DNA of 64,000 bases from UBA3951 sp050952125. GTDB taxonomy: Bacteria > Bacillota > Sulfobacillia > Fermentithermobacillales > Fermentithermobacillaceae. The first letter of the stretch is position 1, and each line of letters begins with the position of its first letter. Of this stretch, positions 42,303 through 50,698 are shown one piece after another. Under the pieces are notes generated by a model. It had not been told where the DNA came from, did no database searches, and saw only the letters and a list, made by a program, of their open reading frames with translations. The DNA is taken from positions 372,001-436,000 of the forward strand of contig JBMNKK010000001.1 in NCBI GenBank assembly GCA_050952125.1, given 5' to 3'. Position numbers and translations under genes: made by a program.

Positions 42303-43046
42303 GTGGGCTTAATTGGGCTGCTTACAACCGCTTTCGTTATCGGTCTCTCCGGAGCAATGGGACCCGGCAGCCTCCTGGTTGTAGTGGTCACCGAAACGTT
42401 CAGGCGGGGCTTCTGGGCGGGTCCCGCAGCTATAGCAGGGCACGCCGCCGTCGAGGTCGCGATGATATTCCTCCTGAACTTAGGATTGGGCAAGGTTCTT
42501 GCATACGAGAAGGTGCTGGGCGCCATCGGCCTTATAGGCGGCGTGATGCTCTTCTACTTTGGATACGGCACTCTTAAGACGGCCAAGGTAGCCACGTTGG
42601 CCCTGGGGACGCAAGAAGGCACGTCCAGCGGCTCGCCTCCGGAGAACGGAGCCGCATCCGAACCGGCAGGTATGAGACCTCGGGACGCATCTGAGCGGCG
42701 GGACGATTTTCGCGCCGGGCTCCGGACAAAGGGCTTCGCCGGCACCGCGGTTGCGGGCATGGCGGCCAGCATATCGAACCCGTATTGGATTATCTGGTGG
42801 GCAACCGTCGGCGCAGCGTACGTGGCTACTTCCGCAGGGTACGGTGTCGCCGGTCCGGCGACATTCTTCGTAGGGCACATTGCAGCCGACTTGGCATGGT
42901 ACTCTCTGGTCTCGTTCGCTATAGCGACCGGCACACGATTCTTCAACGACAGAGTCTACCGCGGCATCCTTTACGTCTGCGGCAGCTTCCTGTTCCTGTT
43001 TGGAGCCTACTTCCTCAGGCTCGGGGTATCCAACTTACTGAGGTAA
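42303..43046 (+). CDS. LysE/RhtB family amino-acid exporter
   Basis: The 247-residue membrane protein has the LysE N-terminus (FVIGLSGAMGPGSLLVVVVTETFRRGFWAGPAAIAGHA) and six predicted spans, with NPYWIIWWATVGAAYV before the fifth. A hydrophilic loop of about 45 residues lies between the third and fourth spans and is longer than usual. It starts at GTG 42303 with AAAGGAGG upstream, and is probably co-transcribed with the MATE gene. It exports basic or neutral amino acids; the substrate is not known. Confidence 0.88.
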   Translation: MGLIGLLTTAFVIGLSGAMGPGSLLVVVVTETFRRGFWAGPAAIAGHAAVEVAMIFLLNLGLGKVLAYEKVLGAIGLIGGVMLFYFGYGTLKTAKVATLALGTQEGTSSGSPPENGAASEPAGMRPRDASERRDDFRAGLRTKGFAGTAVAGMAASISNPYWIIWWATVGAAYVATSAGYGVAGPATFFVGHIAADLAWYSLVSFAIATGTRFFNDRVYRGILYVCGSFLFLFGAYFLRLGVSNLLR

Positions 43047-43078
43047 CCCATTTAAGACAATGTGCACCGAAAACATTC

Positions 43079-43100
43079 GAGGGGGGCAACAGCCCCCCTC
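43079..43100. terminator. Hairpin terminator between lysE-type and gerW genes
   Basis: GAGGGGGGC and GCCCCCCTC form a perfect 9-bp stem with an AACA loop. The minus strand has a short T-run (TTTT) about 6 bases after the stem. The position between converging genes suggests two-way termination. Confidence 0.65.
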
Positions 43101-43109
43101 TCCCGATCC

Positions 43110-43484
43110 TTACTCCGACTCCTTGGCCGGCTCGCCGTCTTTCTTACCCTTTCCAATCTTGATCTTGGATAGGGCCTCGGGCAGCATTGAGGCGATCTTG
43201 TCCAGGACTCCCTTACCTCCTAGCGGGAACACCTGAACATCGCTTCCCTTAACAGCGATCATGGCGATCGGCCTCAGCGACACGCCGGCTCCGGCGCCTC
43301 CGCCTGTCCCGGAACTCTCAGTCTGTTTACCCTCTCCGCCACCTGAACCGTAACCGAACGAAGCCACCTGAATGGGCACCAGCGTCACTTCTCCGATGAC
43401 TATGGGGTCTCCGACAACTGTCTTGGTTGTAACAAACTTCTCGAGAGTCGAAACCGTCAGGCCGAGCATCTCTTGCAGATCCAT
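43110..43484 (-). CDS. ytfJ: GerW family sporulation protein (YtfJ)
   Basis: The 124-residue protein matches the GerW/YtfJ family: TVVGDPIVIGEVTLVPIQVASFGYGSGGGEG, then a Gly-rich turn, then VSLRPIAMIAVKGSDVQVFPL. In Bacillus YtfJ is a spore protein needed for efficient germination and lies next to ytfI (DUF2953), as here. The C-terminal Lys/Glu tail is disordered. Its presence supports a spore-forming ancestry. Confidence 0.92.
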   Translation of the reverse strand: MDLQEMLGLTVSTLEKFVTTKTVVGDPIVIGEVTLVPIQVASFGYGSGGGEGKQTESSGTGGGAGAGVSLRPIAMIAVKGSDVQVFPLGGKGVLDKIASMLPEALSKIKIGKGKKDGEPAKESE

Positions 43485-43505
43485 TCTTCTACCTCCCTAC
43501 ATCTT

Positions 43506-44396
43506 TTACCCGGTTGTATGCGCCCCGAGTACAGGCGCTTTCTTTGACTCCCCCGCGCGTCTCTTCCGCCACAGCGGCCGAATGTCGCGCGACAGGAGGA
43601 ATCTCCCAGCGATCCAAACTATCTGCGCCCCTACCACCTTGATGCTGCCGTCTACCTCAACCGCCGCCACGTCATCCGCAAAATCGGGCACAAAGGTCAG
43701 CCACCGCTCCCCGGTCGCGCCCGACCAGGTCACGAAAGCGGCATACACCATCCCGGTTACTGAGGGATCGGGAAGCCCTAGACGTGCGCGGACATGCCCG
43801 CTGAAATGCAGCGACCGGAAGAGATCCTTTGCTGCAGCCAGGAACCGCTGTCGAACTGGTGGCGCCAACCAAGCCTTGGACTCAGCGAGCCTAACCCGCC
43901 TGCGCCTGCTGGACCTGCTCTGTCTGTCCAGCGCGTCCTTCTTCCCTCTAGCTTTCATGATTCGGTCGAGCAGCCCATTGTTGTGCCGGCCTCTGTGCAC
44001 CGCGTCCTCTTGCCTTGACTCGGGCGGGCGAGACGGATCCGGTTGCTTACTGGCACCTTTTCGCCCCCGGGGAGCTTTGACCGGCAATCCGAACGTTACC
44101 ATCCGAAAACCGGTTTCCGTGGAGTAGTCCACTCCCAGGGCACCACCCAGACACCTTAAGGCCGTTTGCCCTGCCAAAGCCAAAGTCACCGGCGTATCGC
44201 TGCACGGCTGGCCCCCAATCCCGATGGCGCCCTCGCCCTCGAGGAACTCCTCAAAGTCACCGTCCAGCCTTACGCCGCCCGATACTCTTACCCTTATCGG
44301 CAGGATGAGGAATGCCAAACCCAGGACAGCCGCCACGGCGGCGAGCCCCAACAGGATTTTTGCTAGAAAGAACAGCACTGCAACGAGAACCGCCAT
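43506..44396 (-). CDS. ytfI: DUF2953 protein (YtfI-like)
   Basis: The protein has 296 residues when started at ATG 44396, with GGGGATGG upstream. A strong N-terminal membrane span (LFFLAKILLGLAAVAAVLGLAFLIL) precedes a beta-rich region, a basic linker rich in Arg and Lys, and the DUF2953 core with GLPDPSVTGMVYAAFVTWSGATG near residue 225. It is sporulation-associated in Bacillus and is found just upstream of ytfJ. Here it is 21 bases upstream of gerW/ytfJ on the same strand. Confidence 0.85.
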   Translation of the reverse strand: MAVLVAVLFFLAKILLGLAAVAAVLGLAFLILPIRVRVSGGVRLDGDFEEFLEGEGAIGIGGQPCSDTPVTLALAGQTALRCLGGALGVDYSTETGFRMVTFGLPVKAPRGRKGASKQPDPSRPPESRQEDAVHRGRHNNGLLDRIMKARGKKDALDRQSRSSRRRRVRLAESKAWLAPPVRQRFLAAAKDLFRSLHFSGHVRARLGLPDPSVTGMVYAAFVTWSGATGERWLTFVPDFADDVAAVEVDGSIKVVGAQIVWIAGRFLLSRDIRPLWRKRRAGESKKAPVLGAHTTG

Positions 44397-44527
44397 CAGA
44401 GAGCCATCCCCAATCCCGCCAGTCAGTCGGAGCAAAGCATCAAGACCACACTCTTGACGTCTCCAGTTAACTAATACAGTTCATCGACGAAAAGGTTTCA
44501 GCTAGACAGTCGATTGAAAGAGAAAGA

Positions 44528-44551
44528 CCCTCGGACACGGAACACCGAGGG
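44528..44551 (-). terminator. Intrinsic terminator of the M20 dipeptidase gene
   Basis: CCCTCGG and CCGAGGG form a 7-bp stem, and the minus strand continues into TCTTTCTCTTTC. It lies about 25 bases after the dipeptidase stop. Confidence 0.75.
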
Positions 44552-44573
44552 CCTAACGAAAAGGTTCCAGGGT

Positions 44574-45917
44574 CTACTTGCCTAACACTCCGGCAAGCTC
44601 TTTCAGGAGCATCGGCAGCCCGTTCACCAGCCTGTCGAACTCCTCGACTCTGTAGAACTCGTTCGGACCGTGTACGTTCTCATCCGGGCTGGATGTCGCG
44701 AAGAACACCAGATAGGTTCCTAAGATGTCCAAGAACGCTCTGGCTATCGGCAGCGTGCCGCCCAAGCGAACGGTAACGGGGTCGCGCCCGTACATCTCCT
44801 TCAATACTTTGGACATAACGGGCAACACAGGGTTATCGGAAGGCACCACGTACGGCCGGGAGTTGCCCGGAAAAGCCGTCACGGTAGCGCGGACGCCCTT
44901 CGGAACGTGCTTCTCGACATGCTTCTTTAGCAGCTCGACGATCTGGTCGGGCTCTTGATTGGCCACCAGCCTGCAGGTTATCTTGCATGAGGCTTTGGCG
45001 GGGATGATGGTCTTGATACCTTCTCCCTGAAAACCGCCCCAGATGCCGACCACATCCAGCGTGGGCCTGGCCCACAGCCGCTCGGCAACCGTGAATCCCG
45101 GCTCACCGAACAGCTCAGGTACTCCTGCGCGATCGGCAACTTCCTTCTCATCGAAAGGAGTCCTCAGAAGGGCTTCACGCTCATCTGGCGTGAGCTCTAC
45201 TACGCTGTCGTAGAATCCGTCCACGAGGACCTTGCCGTCTTCTGACTTCATGCTCGCGATTATCTGAGATAGGGCTATAAGCGGGTTGTTGACGGCTCCA
45301 CCTGCCCCGCCTGAATGGAGGTCCTGCTTTGGTCCCTTAACCTCGATCTCAACACCGCATAGGCCCCGCGAACCGGTCGTTATGGATGGAATCTCGCGCG
45401 AGTACATGCCGCCGTCTACTGAAACCACCAGGTCGCACTGGAAGAGTTCCTTCTGCGCGGCCAAGAGTTCCTTTAGGCTGGGGCTCCCTACCTCTTCCTC
45501 GCCCTCGAACAAGAACTTGACGTTCACGGGGAGCCCATCGCCGTTAAGGGCCCGCTCCGTAGCCACTATTGCCGGGAACACTCCGCCTTTATTGTCTGCA
45601 GCTCCCCGCGCGTAGATCTTGCCGTCTCTCACCTCCGGCTTAAAAGGCTCCGAGGTCCATTCGTCCAGCGGATCCGCGGGCTGGGTATCGTAATGTCCGT
45701 AGATAAGCACAGTCGGAGCGCCGGGGTCTCTAGAATCGGCGCGCCCGTAGACAACGGGATGTCCCTTCGTCGGGATAATCTGCACGTCTTTGATTCCGGC
45801 CCTCTCCATCCGGTCTTTCAGCCACCGGGCCGCTTTCAAGATATCTTCCTTGTGCTCAGGCAGCGCGCTGACGCTGGGGATCGACAGAAACTCCAGGAAC
45901 TCTTCTATGTAGCCCAT
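44574..45917 (-). CDS. M20 family dipeptidase (PepD/CNDP-like)
   Basis: The 447-residue cytosolic metallopeptidase has IYGHYDTQPADPLDEW (metal His and catalytic Asp), YARGAADNKGG (bridging Asp), FEGEEEVGSP (catalytic and metal Glu), VSVDGGMYSR (metal Asp) and DLHSGGAGGAV for the substrate-binding His. A C-terminal VHGPNEFYRVEEF carries the last metal His. This is the carnosinase-like, di- or tripeptide-cleaving branch, distinct from the PepV and M20D genes at 20-22.7 kb. It starts at an ATG with GAAAGGAG upstream. Confidence 0.92.
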   Translation of the reverse strand: MGYIEEFLEFLSIPSVSALPEHKEDILKAARWLKDRMERAGIKDVQIIPTKGHPVVYGRADSRDPGAPTVLIYGHYDTQPADPLDEWTSEPFKPEVRDGKIYARGAADNKGGVFPAIVATERALNGDGLPVNVKFLFEGEEEVGSPSLKELLAAQKELFQCDLVVSVDGGMYSREIPSITTGSRGLCGVEIEVKGPKQDLHSGGAGGAVNNPLIALSQIIASMKSEDGKVLVDGFYDSVVELTPDEREALLRTPFDEKEVADRAGVPELFGEPGFTVAERLWARPTLDVVGIWGGFQGEGIKTIIPAKASCKITCRLVANQEPDQIVELLKKHVEKHVPKGVRATVTAFPGNSRPYVVPSDNPVLPVMSKVLKEMYGRDPVTVRLGGTLPIARAFLDILGTYLVFFATSSPDENVHGPNEFYRVEEFDRLVNGLPMLLKELAGVLGK

Positions 45918-46124
45918 ATCCTCTCTCTCCTTTCACGTCCCTTTACTCATGTTGCTACCAATATACCATCCTGAACGGGAAACCTAAGCAGGAATGCCGA
46001 TCGAACGGTAGCGAAGAGTAGCTTGCGGCATCGATCATGCAACGCAGCCGGTAAGCGTTGGCCGCCCCGGGTGGCGGCGACAACGCAAAGCCGGCGTATT
46101 CCGGGTAAAGGAAGTGGCTGCAAG

Positions 46125-46787
46125 TTGGACGCGGTACTATTTGACCTTGACGGCACCCTGATCGACACAACAAACGCCATATTGCAGAGCCTCCGGCACA
46201 CGGTATGGTATTTCACCGGAGAAAAGCGAGATCTGGACGGGTTCCGAAAGTATCTGGGCATAACGCTGGACGACGCTATGCGCGAGTTGGTGCCTTCAGA
46301 CCCGGACGCCGCCCGGGAGATCTACGTTGAGCACAACCTCGCTAGACATGAAGAGCTCGTGAAAGCCTTCCCGGGCGCGGAATCTACTCTAAAGACACTC
46401 CGGAAAAGCGCCGTGAGGACTGCAATAGTCACATCCAAGAGGCGGAACTCCGCTGCGGTGGGGCTAAGGATCACCGGCCTCGAGGGGCTCTTTGACGCTG
46501 AAGTCTACTATGATGATACGGAGCGGCACAAGCCGGACCCTGAACCCATTCTGAGGGCGCTGGATCTCCTCGGGATCACCGAGGGCAAGGTGCTTATGGT
46601 GGGTGACAGCATCTACGACGTAAGGGCAGCTAAGAACGCGCAACTTGTGCTTGATAGCATAGAGATCAAGTCAGTGGGAGCGGCCTATGGGCCGTCGGGC
46701 CGCGAGATTCTCTCGCGAGAGCTTCCTGATTTCCTAATCGCTGACCTCGCCGAGATCCTAACCATCTCCGGCATATCGGCAGGCTGA
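46125..46787 (+). CDS. HAD-superfamily hydrolase (Gph/PpaX-like)
   Basis: The protein has 220 residues when started at TTG 46125, which AAAGGAAG precedes; the frame is open upstream, but no fold starts earlier. Motif I is LFDLDGTLIDTT, motif II AIVTSKRRN, motif III the Lys of DTERHKPDPEPI, and motif IV MVGDSIYDVRAAKNA. The helical cap between motifs I and II marks the phosphoglycolate/pyrophosphatase PpaX branch. It hydrolyses a small phosphate ester or pyrophosphate in the cytosol; the substrate is unknown. Confidence 0.88.
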   Translation: MDAVLFDLDGTLIDTTNAILQSLRHTVWYFTGEKRDLDGFRKYLGITLDDAMRELVPSDPDAAREIYVEHNLARHEELVKAFPGAESTLKTLRKSAVRTAIVTSKRRNSAAVGLRITGLEGLFDAEVYYDDTERHKPDPEPILRALDLLGITEGKVLMVGDSIYDVRAAKNAQLVLDSIEIKSVGAAYGPSGREILSRELPDFLIADLAEILTISGISAG

Positions 46788-46809
46788 ACGCTGGACAACA
46801 TCGAGCTCA

Positions 46810-46853
46810 TGCCGGACGGGGCCCTCCTCTATCGGACGGAACCCGGTCCGGCA
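46810..46853. terminator. Long hairpin between convergent HAD and DUF4097 genes
   Basis: TGCCGGAC (46810-46817) pairs with GTCCGGCA (46846-46853), and GGG pairs with CCC just inside. No U-tract follows, so it is a possible terminator by position. Confidence 0.4.
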
Positions 46854-46858
46854 AGCCG

Positions 46859-47854
46859 CTAATCAAAGGTAATGGACCCGCTCACGGTCTCAACATCAAT
46901 GTCGGTCGAGCCGTTCCCAATGTTGCCTGAGGCCTCGCTGCGTCCGGGCGACTGCTTTACAGGTACGTTGCCGTCAATGGATCCGCTAACGCTTATCGCA
47001 TGTACGGAACCACCTGTACCGTCAGGCACTTTGATGCGAACCGACCCGCTAACGCTGTTGACGGACATCTCCTCCATCTGAGGGCCGAGAGAACCGTCAA
47101 AACCGCCCGACACAACGTTTGCTCTCACCCGGGATGGGCTGCCGTCAACCTCAACGCTGCCGGAAACATTGTTGAGATCCAAGCGGCCGGTCACACCTGA
47201 GATATCGATCCTTCCGGACACCGTCTCGATGTCAAGATCAGCGCTCTCAGGCACCGTAAGTACGAAGGACGGCGCGTAGCTGACCTCTCTCGGAACGCTG
47301 TCCGGCCTCACAACTTCAAGGTAGAGCGTCTTGCCGGAATACCGAGGAACCACCTTGATATCTTCCGCATACCTCTCTGCCTCTGCAACGGTACGGCCCC
47401 TCACCGTGATAGTAGCAGTGCCGGTTACCGAATCGACGGGCGCTCCGTTCACAATAACGTCACCGATAGCGCGCACATCGAGCTCAGTTACCCCGGTTCC
47501 GAAAGCCTCGTTTATTTCGATCTCGTAGGTGTGCCCTTGTCTGGCAGTTATGCCCCAGTTGCCGTAATCGCTTATTTGGATATACCGGCTCCATCTAGAC
47601 CCTGTACCGTAAAACACTCCCGCACCGATAGCGAGGATAATCAGAAAGACGGCTCCGCCGCTTAAATAGGCGCTTACTTCGGGGTTGCGAGAGACGGCTA
47701 TATACTCTAATCCTAAGAGCACGATGGCAAGAGGCCACCACTTGAGCAGCAGTTCCCTCATCTCCGATGTGCCCCCGTAGATATCGGAGGCCAGCGCCAA
47801 GCCTAGCACTACCAGAACTACTCCGAGGGTAAGTTTACCGACCGCCCTACGCAT
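46859..47854 (-). CDS. DUF4097-type beta-repeat membrane protein with LiaI-like N-terminus
   Basis: The protein has 331 residues from ATG 47854, with AAGGAGAG upstream. The first 100 residues hold three or four membrane spans of the LiaI/DUF5668 type (KLTLGVVLVVLGLALASDIYG, LLKWWPLAIVLLGLEYIAV, GGAVFLIILAIGAGVFY). The rest is a beta-helix-like domain of DUF4097 with repeated short units such as VSGRIDISGVTGRLDLNNVSG. It is a likely envelope-stress sensor or scaffold facing outside, by analogy with LiaF-type proteins. It is divergent from the prolyl oligopeptidase gene. Confidence 0.83.
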   Translation of the reverse strand: MRRAVGKLTLGVVLVVLGLALASDIYGGTSEMRELLLKWWPLAIVLLGLEYIAVSRNPEVSAYLSGGAVFLIILAIGAGVFYGTGSRWSRYIQISDYGNWGITARQGHTYEIEINEAFGTGVTELDVRAIGDVIVNGAPVDSVTGTATITVRGRTVAEAERYAEDIKVVPRYSGKTLYLEVVRPDSVPREVSYAPSFVLTVPESADLDIETVSGRIDISGVTGRLDLNNVSGSVEVDGSPSRVRANVVSGGFDGSLGPQMEEMSVNSVSGSVRIKVPDGTGGSVHAISVSGSIDGNVPVKQSPGRSEASGNIGNGSTDIDVETVSGSITFD

Positions 47855-47968
47855 TTCGCTCACTCTCCTTACATCGCACCGTGCCATAATACGCTTGCCG
47901 TCCGGAAGGGTAACGCAGTTCGTGGCACGAAATGAAACGTCGAGACGCCCAAGCAAGGAGGTACCCCA

Positions 47969-50080
47969 GTGCGCCTGAAGCCCTTCCCCGTCCGAGTTCC
48001 CGAGCCGCCCGAAACGCCGGTTCGGAAAGTTTCGGACACCGTTCACGGAGTGACCATTGAAGACCCCTACCGCTGGCTTGAAGACGGCACGAGTCCCGAG
48101 ACTCTCGAGTGGACCGAAGCTCAGAACAAGAGAACCGAAGAAACTCTTAGCCAAGTTGAGGGACGAGACATTCTGGAGAAGGACCTGACACGAGGACTAT
48201 CCCAAGAGTTGGTAGGCTCGCCAATCGTACGCGGCCGCAGGCTCTTCTACATAAAGAGGACGGAAGGCAAGAACCAACCCGTGCTATGTGTACGGGAGCT
48301 CTCGGGAGGCTCTCCGGAACGAGTCATCCTGGACCCGAATAAGGCCAGCGCCAAGGGGATTGTGGCTTTGGACTGGTGGTATCCCTCAAACGACGGCAGT
48401 ATGGTGGCCTACGGCTTCTCCGAACGGGGAGATGAGTGGAGCATCCTCCACATTCTCGATGTGGACTCAGGCGAGACGCTGCCCGAACGCATAGAGCGAA
48501 CGCGAGGGGCAGGCGTGACTTGGGACGCCGACGGCAAGGGGTTCTACTACAGCCGCTACCCGAAGCCCGGCGAATTACCTGCCGGAGAGGAATTCTACAA
48601 CCGGCACCTATACCACCACACCCTGGGCCGGAATCCCGACGAGGACCCGAAGATATTCGGCGAGGGCAGACCGAGAGAAGAGATGTTCAGCACTTCTCTT
48701 TCGGCGGACAGCAGGTATCTGGTCCTCACAATCAGCCATGGGTGGAACAGCACCGACATCCTCGTAAGAGAGGCTTCTCAGGTGACAGCCTCGTTCACGC
48801 CGGTTGTTCAGGGAATTGACGCGCTCTTCCTGGGCCGGATGCACAACAGCACTCTCTACATGTTGACGAACTACAAGGCCTCCAAGTACAGGGTGGTTGC
48901 AGTCGATCCGTCGAGCCCCGGCGAAGAATCGTGGCGCGAAGTCATCCCCGAAGACGACGAGATGACCCTCACTGGTTTTCGCATATCCTGCGACCACCTG
49001 GTTGTATCGGCAATGAAAGACGCGTCGTCGCGCCTACTCGTGTGCGCTCTCGACGGCTCCGGTATGCGGGAGGTCCCGCTGCCCACCATCGGCACGATAG
49101 GCAGCATTAGCGCCCAGCCTGAAAGCCCCGAGGTCTTCTTCGAGTTTCAGTCTTTCACCTTGGCGCCGGCAATCTACCGGTTCTACATCGACGGCTCCGG
49201 GAGTCCGGAACTCGTGCTTAGGAGCGCCCAGGCCCTAGACCCGTCTGCAGTAGAGACAAAGCAGGTCTTCTACACGTCCAAGGACGGCACGCGCATCCCT
49301 ATGTTCATCTTGTACCGGAAGGGCCTCCTTGACGGCAAAGGGCGGGAGAAGCGACACCCAACCGTGCTCACGGGGTACGGCGGCTTCAATGCGGCCAAGG
49401 TGCCCGCCTATTCAGTTCCCATTCTGCCATGGATACTAAGCGGCGGCATCTACGCTTCGGCCAACCTGCGGGGAGGAAACGAATACGGCGAAGCATGGCA
49501 CCGGGCAGGCATGCGAGAAAACAAGCAGAACGTGTTCGACGATTTCATTGCGGCTGCTGAGTACCTCATTAGCGAAGGCTATACCGATAGGGAACACTTA
49601 GGCATCTGGGGACGGAGCAACGGCGGCCTCTTAGTGGGCGGCGCAATGACCCAGCGTCCCGACCTTTTCAAGGCAGTCGCGTGCGGAGTACCTCTCCTAG
49701 ACATGGTGAGATACCACAAATTCCTCATCGCTTACATCTGGGCCTCGGAGTACGGAGACCCCGATGACCCGGAAGCGTTCCGCTGGCTGTATGAGTACTC
49801 TCCCTATCACAAGGTGCGGGAGAACACCGAATATCCCGCGGTTTTCTTCTACACGGCCGCTTCTGATTCCCGAGTGGACCCTATGCACGCCAGGAAAATG
49901 ACGGCAAGACTGCAGGCGGTGCAGAAAGTCAACGGAACAGACAACCCGGTTCTCCTGGTTGTGGAGAGTGATGCGGGGCACGGAGCGGGGAAACCCCTAT
50001 ACAAGGTGGTTCGGGAACAAGCCGATATGTGGGCGTTCCTGGCATGGCAGCTGGGACTCACCATCAGAGGGATGGGCTGA
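47969..50080 (+). CDS. Prolyl oligopeptidase family serine peptidase (S9A)
   Basis: The 703-residue cytosolic enzyme starts at GTG 47969 behind CAAGGAGG. The N-terminus matches S9A (DTVHGVTIEDPYRWLEDG), the middle 70-410 is a seven-bladed beta propeller, and the C-terminal 280 residues are an alpha/beta hydrolase. The nucleophile is the Ser of GRSNGGLLVGG, the acid the Asp of SRVDPMHARKM, and the base the His of DAGHGAGKP. It cleaves short proline-containing peptides, adding to the unusually large set of peptidases in the window. Confidence 0.94.
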   Translation: MRLKPFPVRVPEPPETPVRKVSDTVHGVTIEDPYRWLEDGTSPETLEWTEAQNKRTEETLSQVEGRDILEKDLTRGLSQELVGSPIVRGRRLFYIKRTEGKNQPVLCVRELSGGSPERVILDPNKASAKGIVALDWWYPSNDGSMVAYGFSERGDEWSILHILDVDSGETLPERIERTRGAGVTWDADGKGFYYSRYPKPGELPAGEEFYNRHLYHHTLGRNPDEDPKIFGEGRPREEMFSTSLSADSRYLVLTISHGWNSTDILVREASQVTASFTPVVQGIDALFLGRMHNSTLYMLTNYKASKYRVVAVDPSSPGEESWREVIPEDDEMTLTGFRISCDHLVVSAMKDASSRLLVCALDGSGMREVPLPTIGTIGSISAQPESPEVFFEFQSFTLAPAIYRFYIDGSGSPELVLRSAQALDPSAVETKQVFYTSKDGTRIPMFILYRKGLLDGKGREKRHPTVLTGYGGFNAAKVPAYSVPILPWILSGGIYASANLRGGNEYGEAWHRAGMRENKQNVFDDFIAAAEYLISEGYTDREHLGIWGRSNGGLLVGGAMTQRPDLFKAVACGVPLLDMVRYHKFLIAYIWASEYGDPDDPEAFRWLYEYSPYHKVRENTEYPAVFFYTAASDSRVDPMHARKMTARLQAVQKVNGTDNPVLLVVESDAGHGAGKPLYKVVREQADMWAFLAWQLGLTIRGMG

Positions 50081-50108
50081 CCGGTGGGCGACCATGATTT
50101 CGACAGCC

Positions 50109-50142
50109 GGGGGCGCGGATTCGCGCCCCCGCTTGTTGTTTT
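50109..50142 (+). terminator. Intrinsic terminator after prolyl oligopeptidase
   Basis: GGGGGCGCG (50109-50117) pairs with CGCGCCCCC (50122-50130) around a GATT loop, followed by GCTTGTTGTTTT. Confidence 0.85.
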
Positions 50143-50236
50143 GGGACGGATCCGAAAGCGGGCTTCGCTCCTACTGCGCGGATAATGCGGATATACTTTA
50201 CCAGGAATGCAAGGGACCAATAAGGAGAGTGTTCGG

Positions 50237-50662
50237 ATGTCTTGGCTTACCTGGGCGATCATCGCCGCCGTTTTCTGGGGCGTGGGACCCGTCTTCGCCA
50301 AACTCGGGCTTCAGAAACCTGACGCCCTCACGGCCCTTCTAATCAGGAGCATTGCCGTGCTGGCAGTTCTGGTAGTGTGGAGCGGGGCCCGAGGCGATCT
50401 CCGCCAAAACCTCGCTGCAGTCGACAGGCGAACGTGGCTGCTGTTGCTGCTCGAGGGCGCTTCGGCATCGGTCCTTGCTCACTTCGCGTACTTCAAGGCC
50501 CTGCAGATGGGCAACATTGCGAGCGTAGTTCCCATAACAGCCGCCTACCCTCTGCTCTCTATGGTCCTTTCTGTGGTACTGTTAAGTAGCAAAGTAACCG
50601 TGGGGAAAGGTATAGGAGCGGTCATCACGGTCTTGGGGATATACCTCCTGCAGCGGTTCTGA
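50237..50662 (+). CDS. Small EamA-domain membrane protein
   Basis: The 141-residue protein starts at ATG 50237 with AAGGAGAG upstream. It contains one EamA repeat with five spans: SWLTWAIIAAVFWGVGPVFAKLG, LLIRSIAVLAVLVVWSG, a third span with HFAYFKALQMGNIASVVPITAAYPLLSMVLSVVLL and a last IGAVITVLGIYLLQ. It is half the size of a usual 10-span EamA transporter, so it likely works as a dimer, as small EamA members do. It exports metabolites of unknown type. Confidence 0.85.
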   Translation: MSWLTWAIIAAVFWGVGPVFAKLGLQKPDALTALLIRSIAVLAVLVVWSGARGDLRQNLAAVDRRTWLLLLLEGASASVLAHFAYFKALQMGNIASVVPITAAYPLLSMVLSVVLLSSKVTVGKGIGAVITVLGIYLLQRF

Positions 50663-50698
50663 CCGCAAGATCCTCGCGGGCAACGGGAGGGCTCTTCT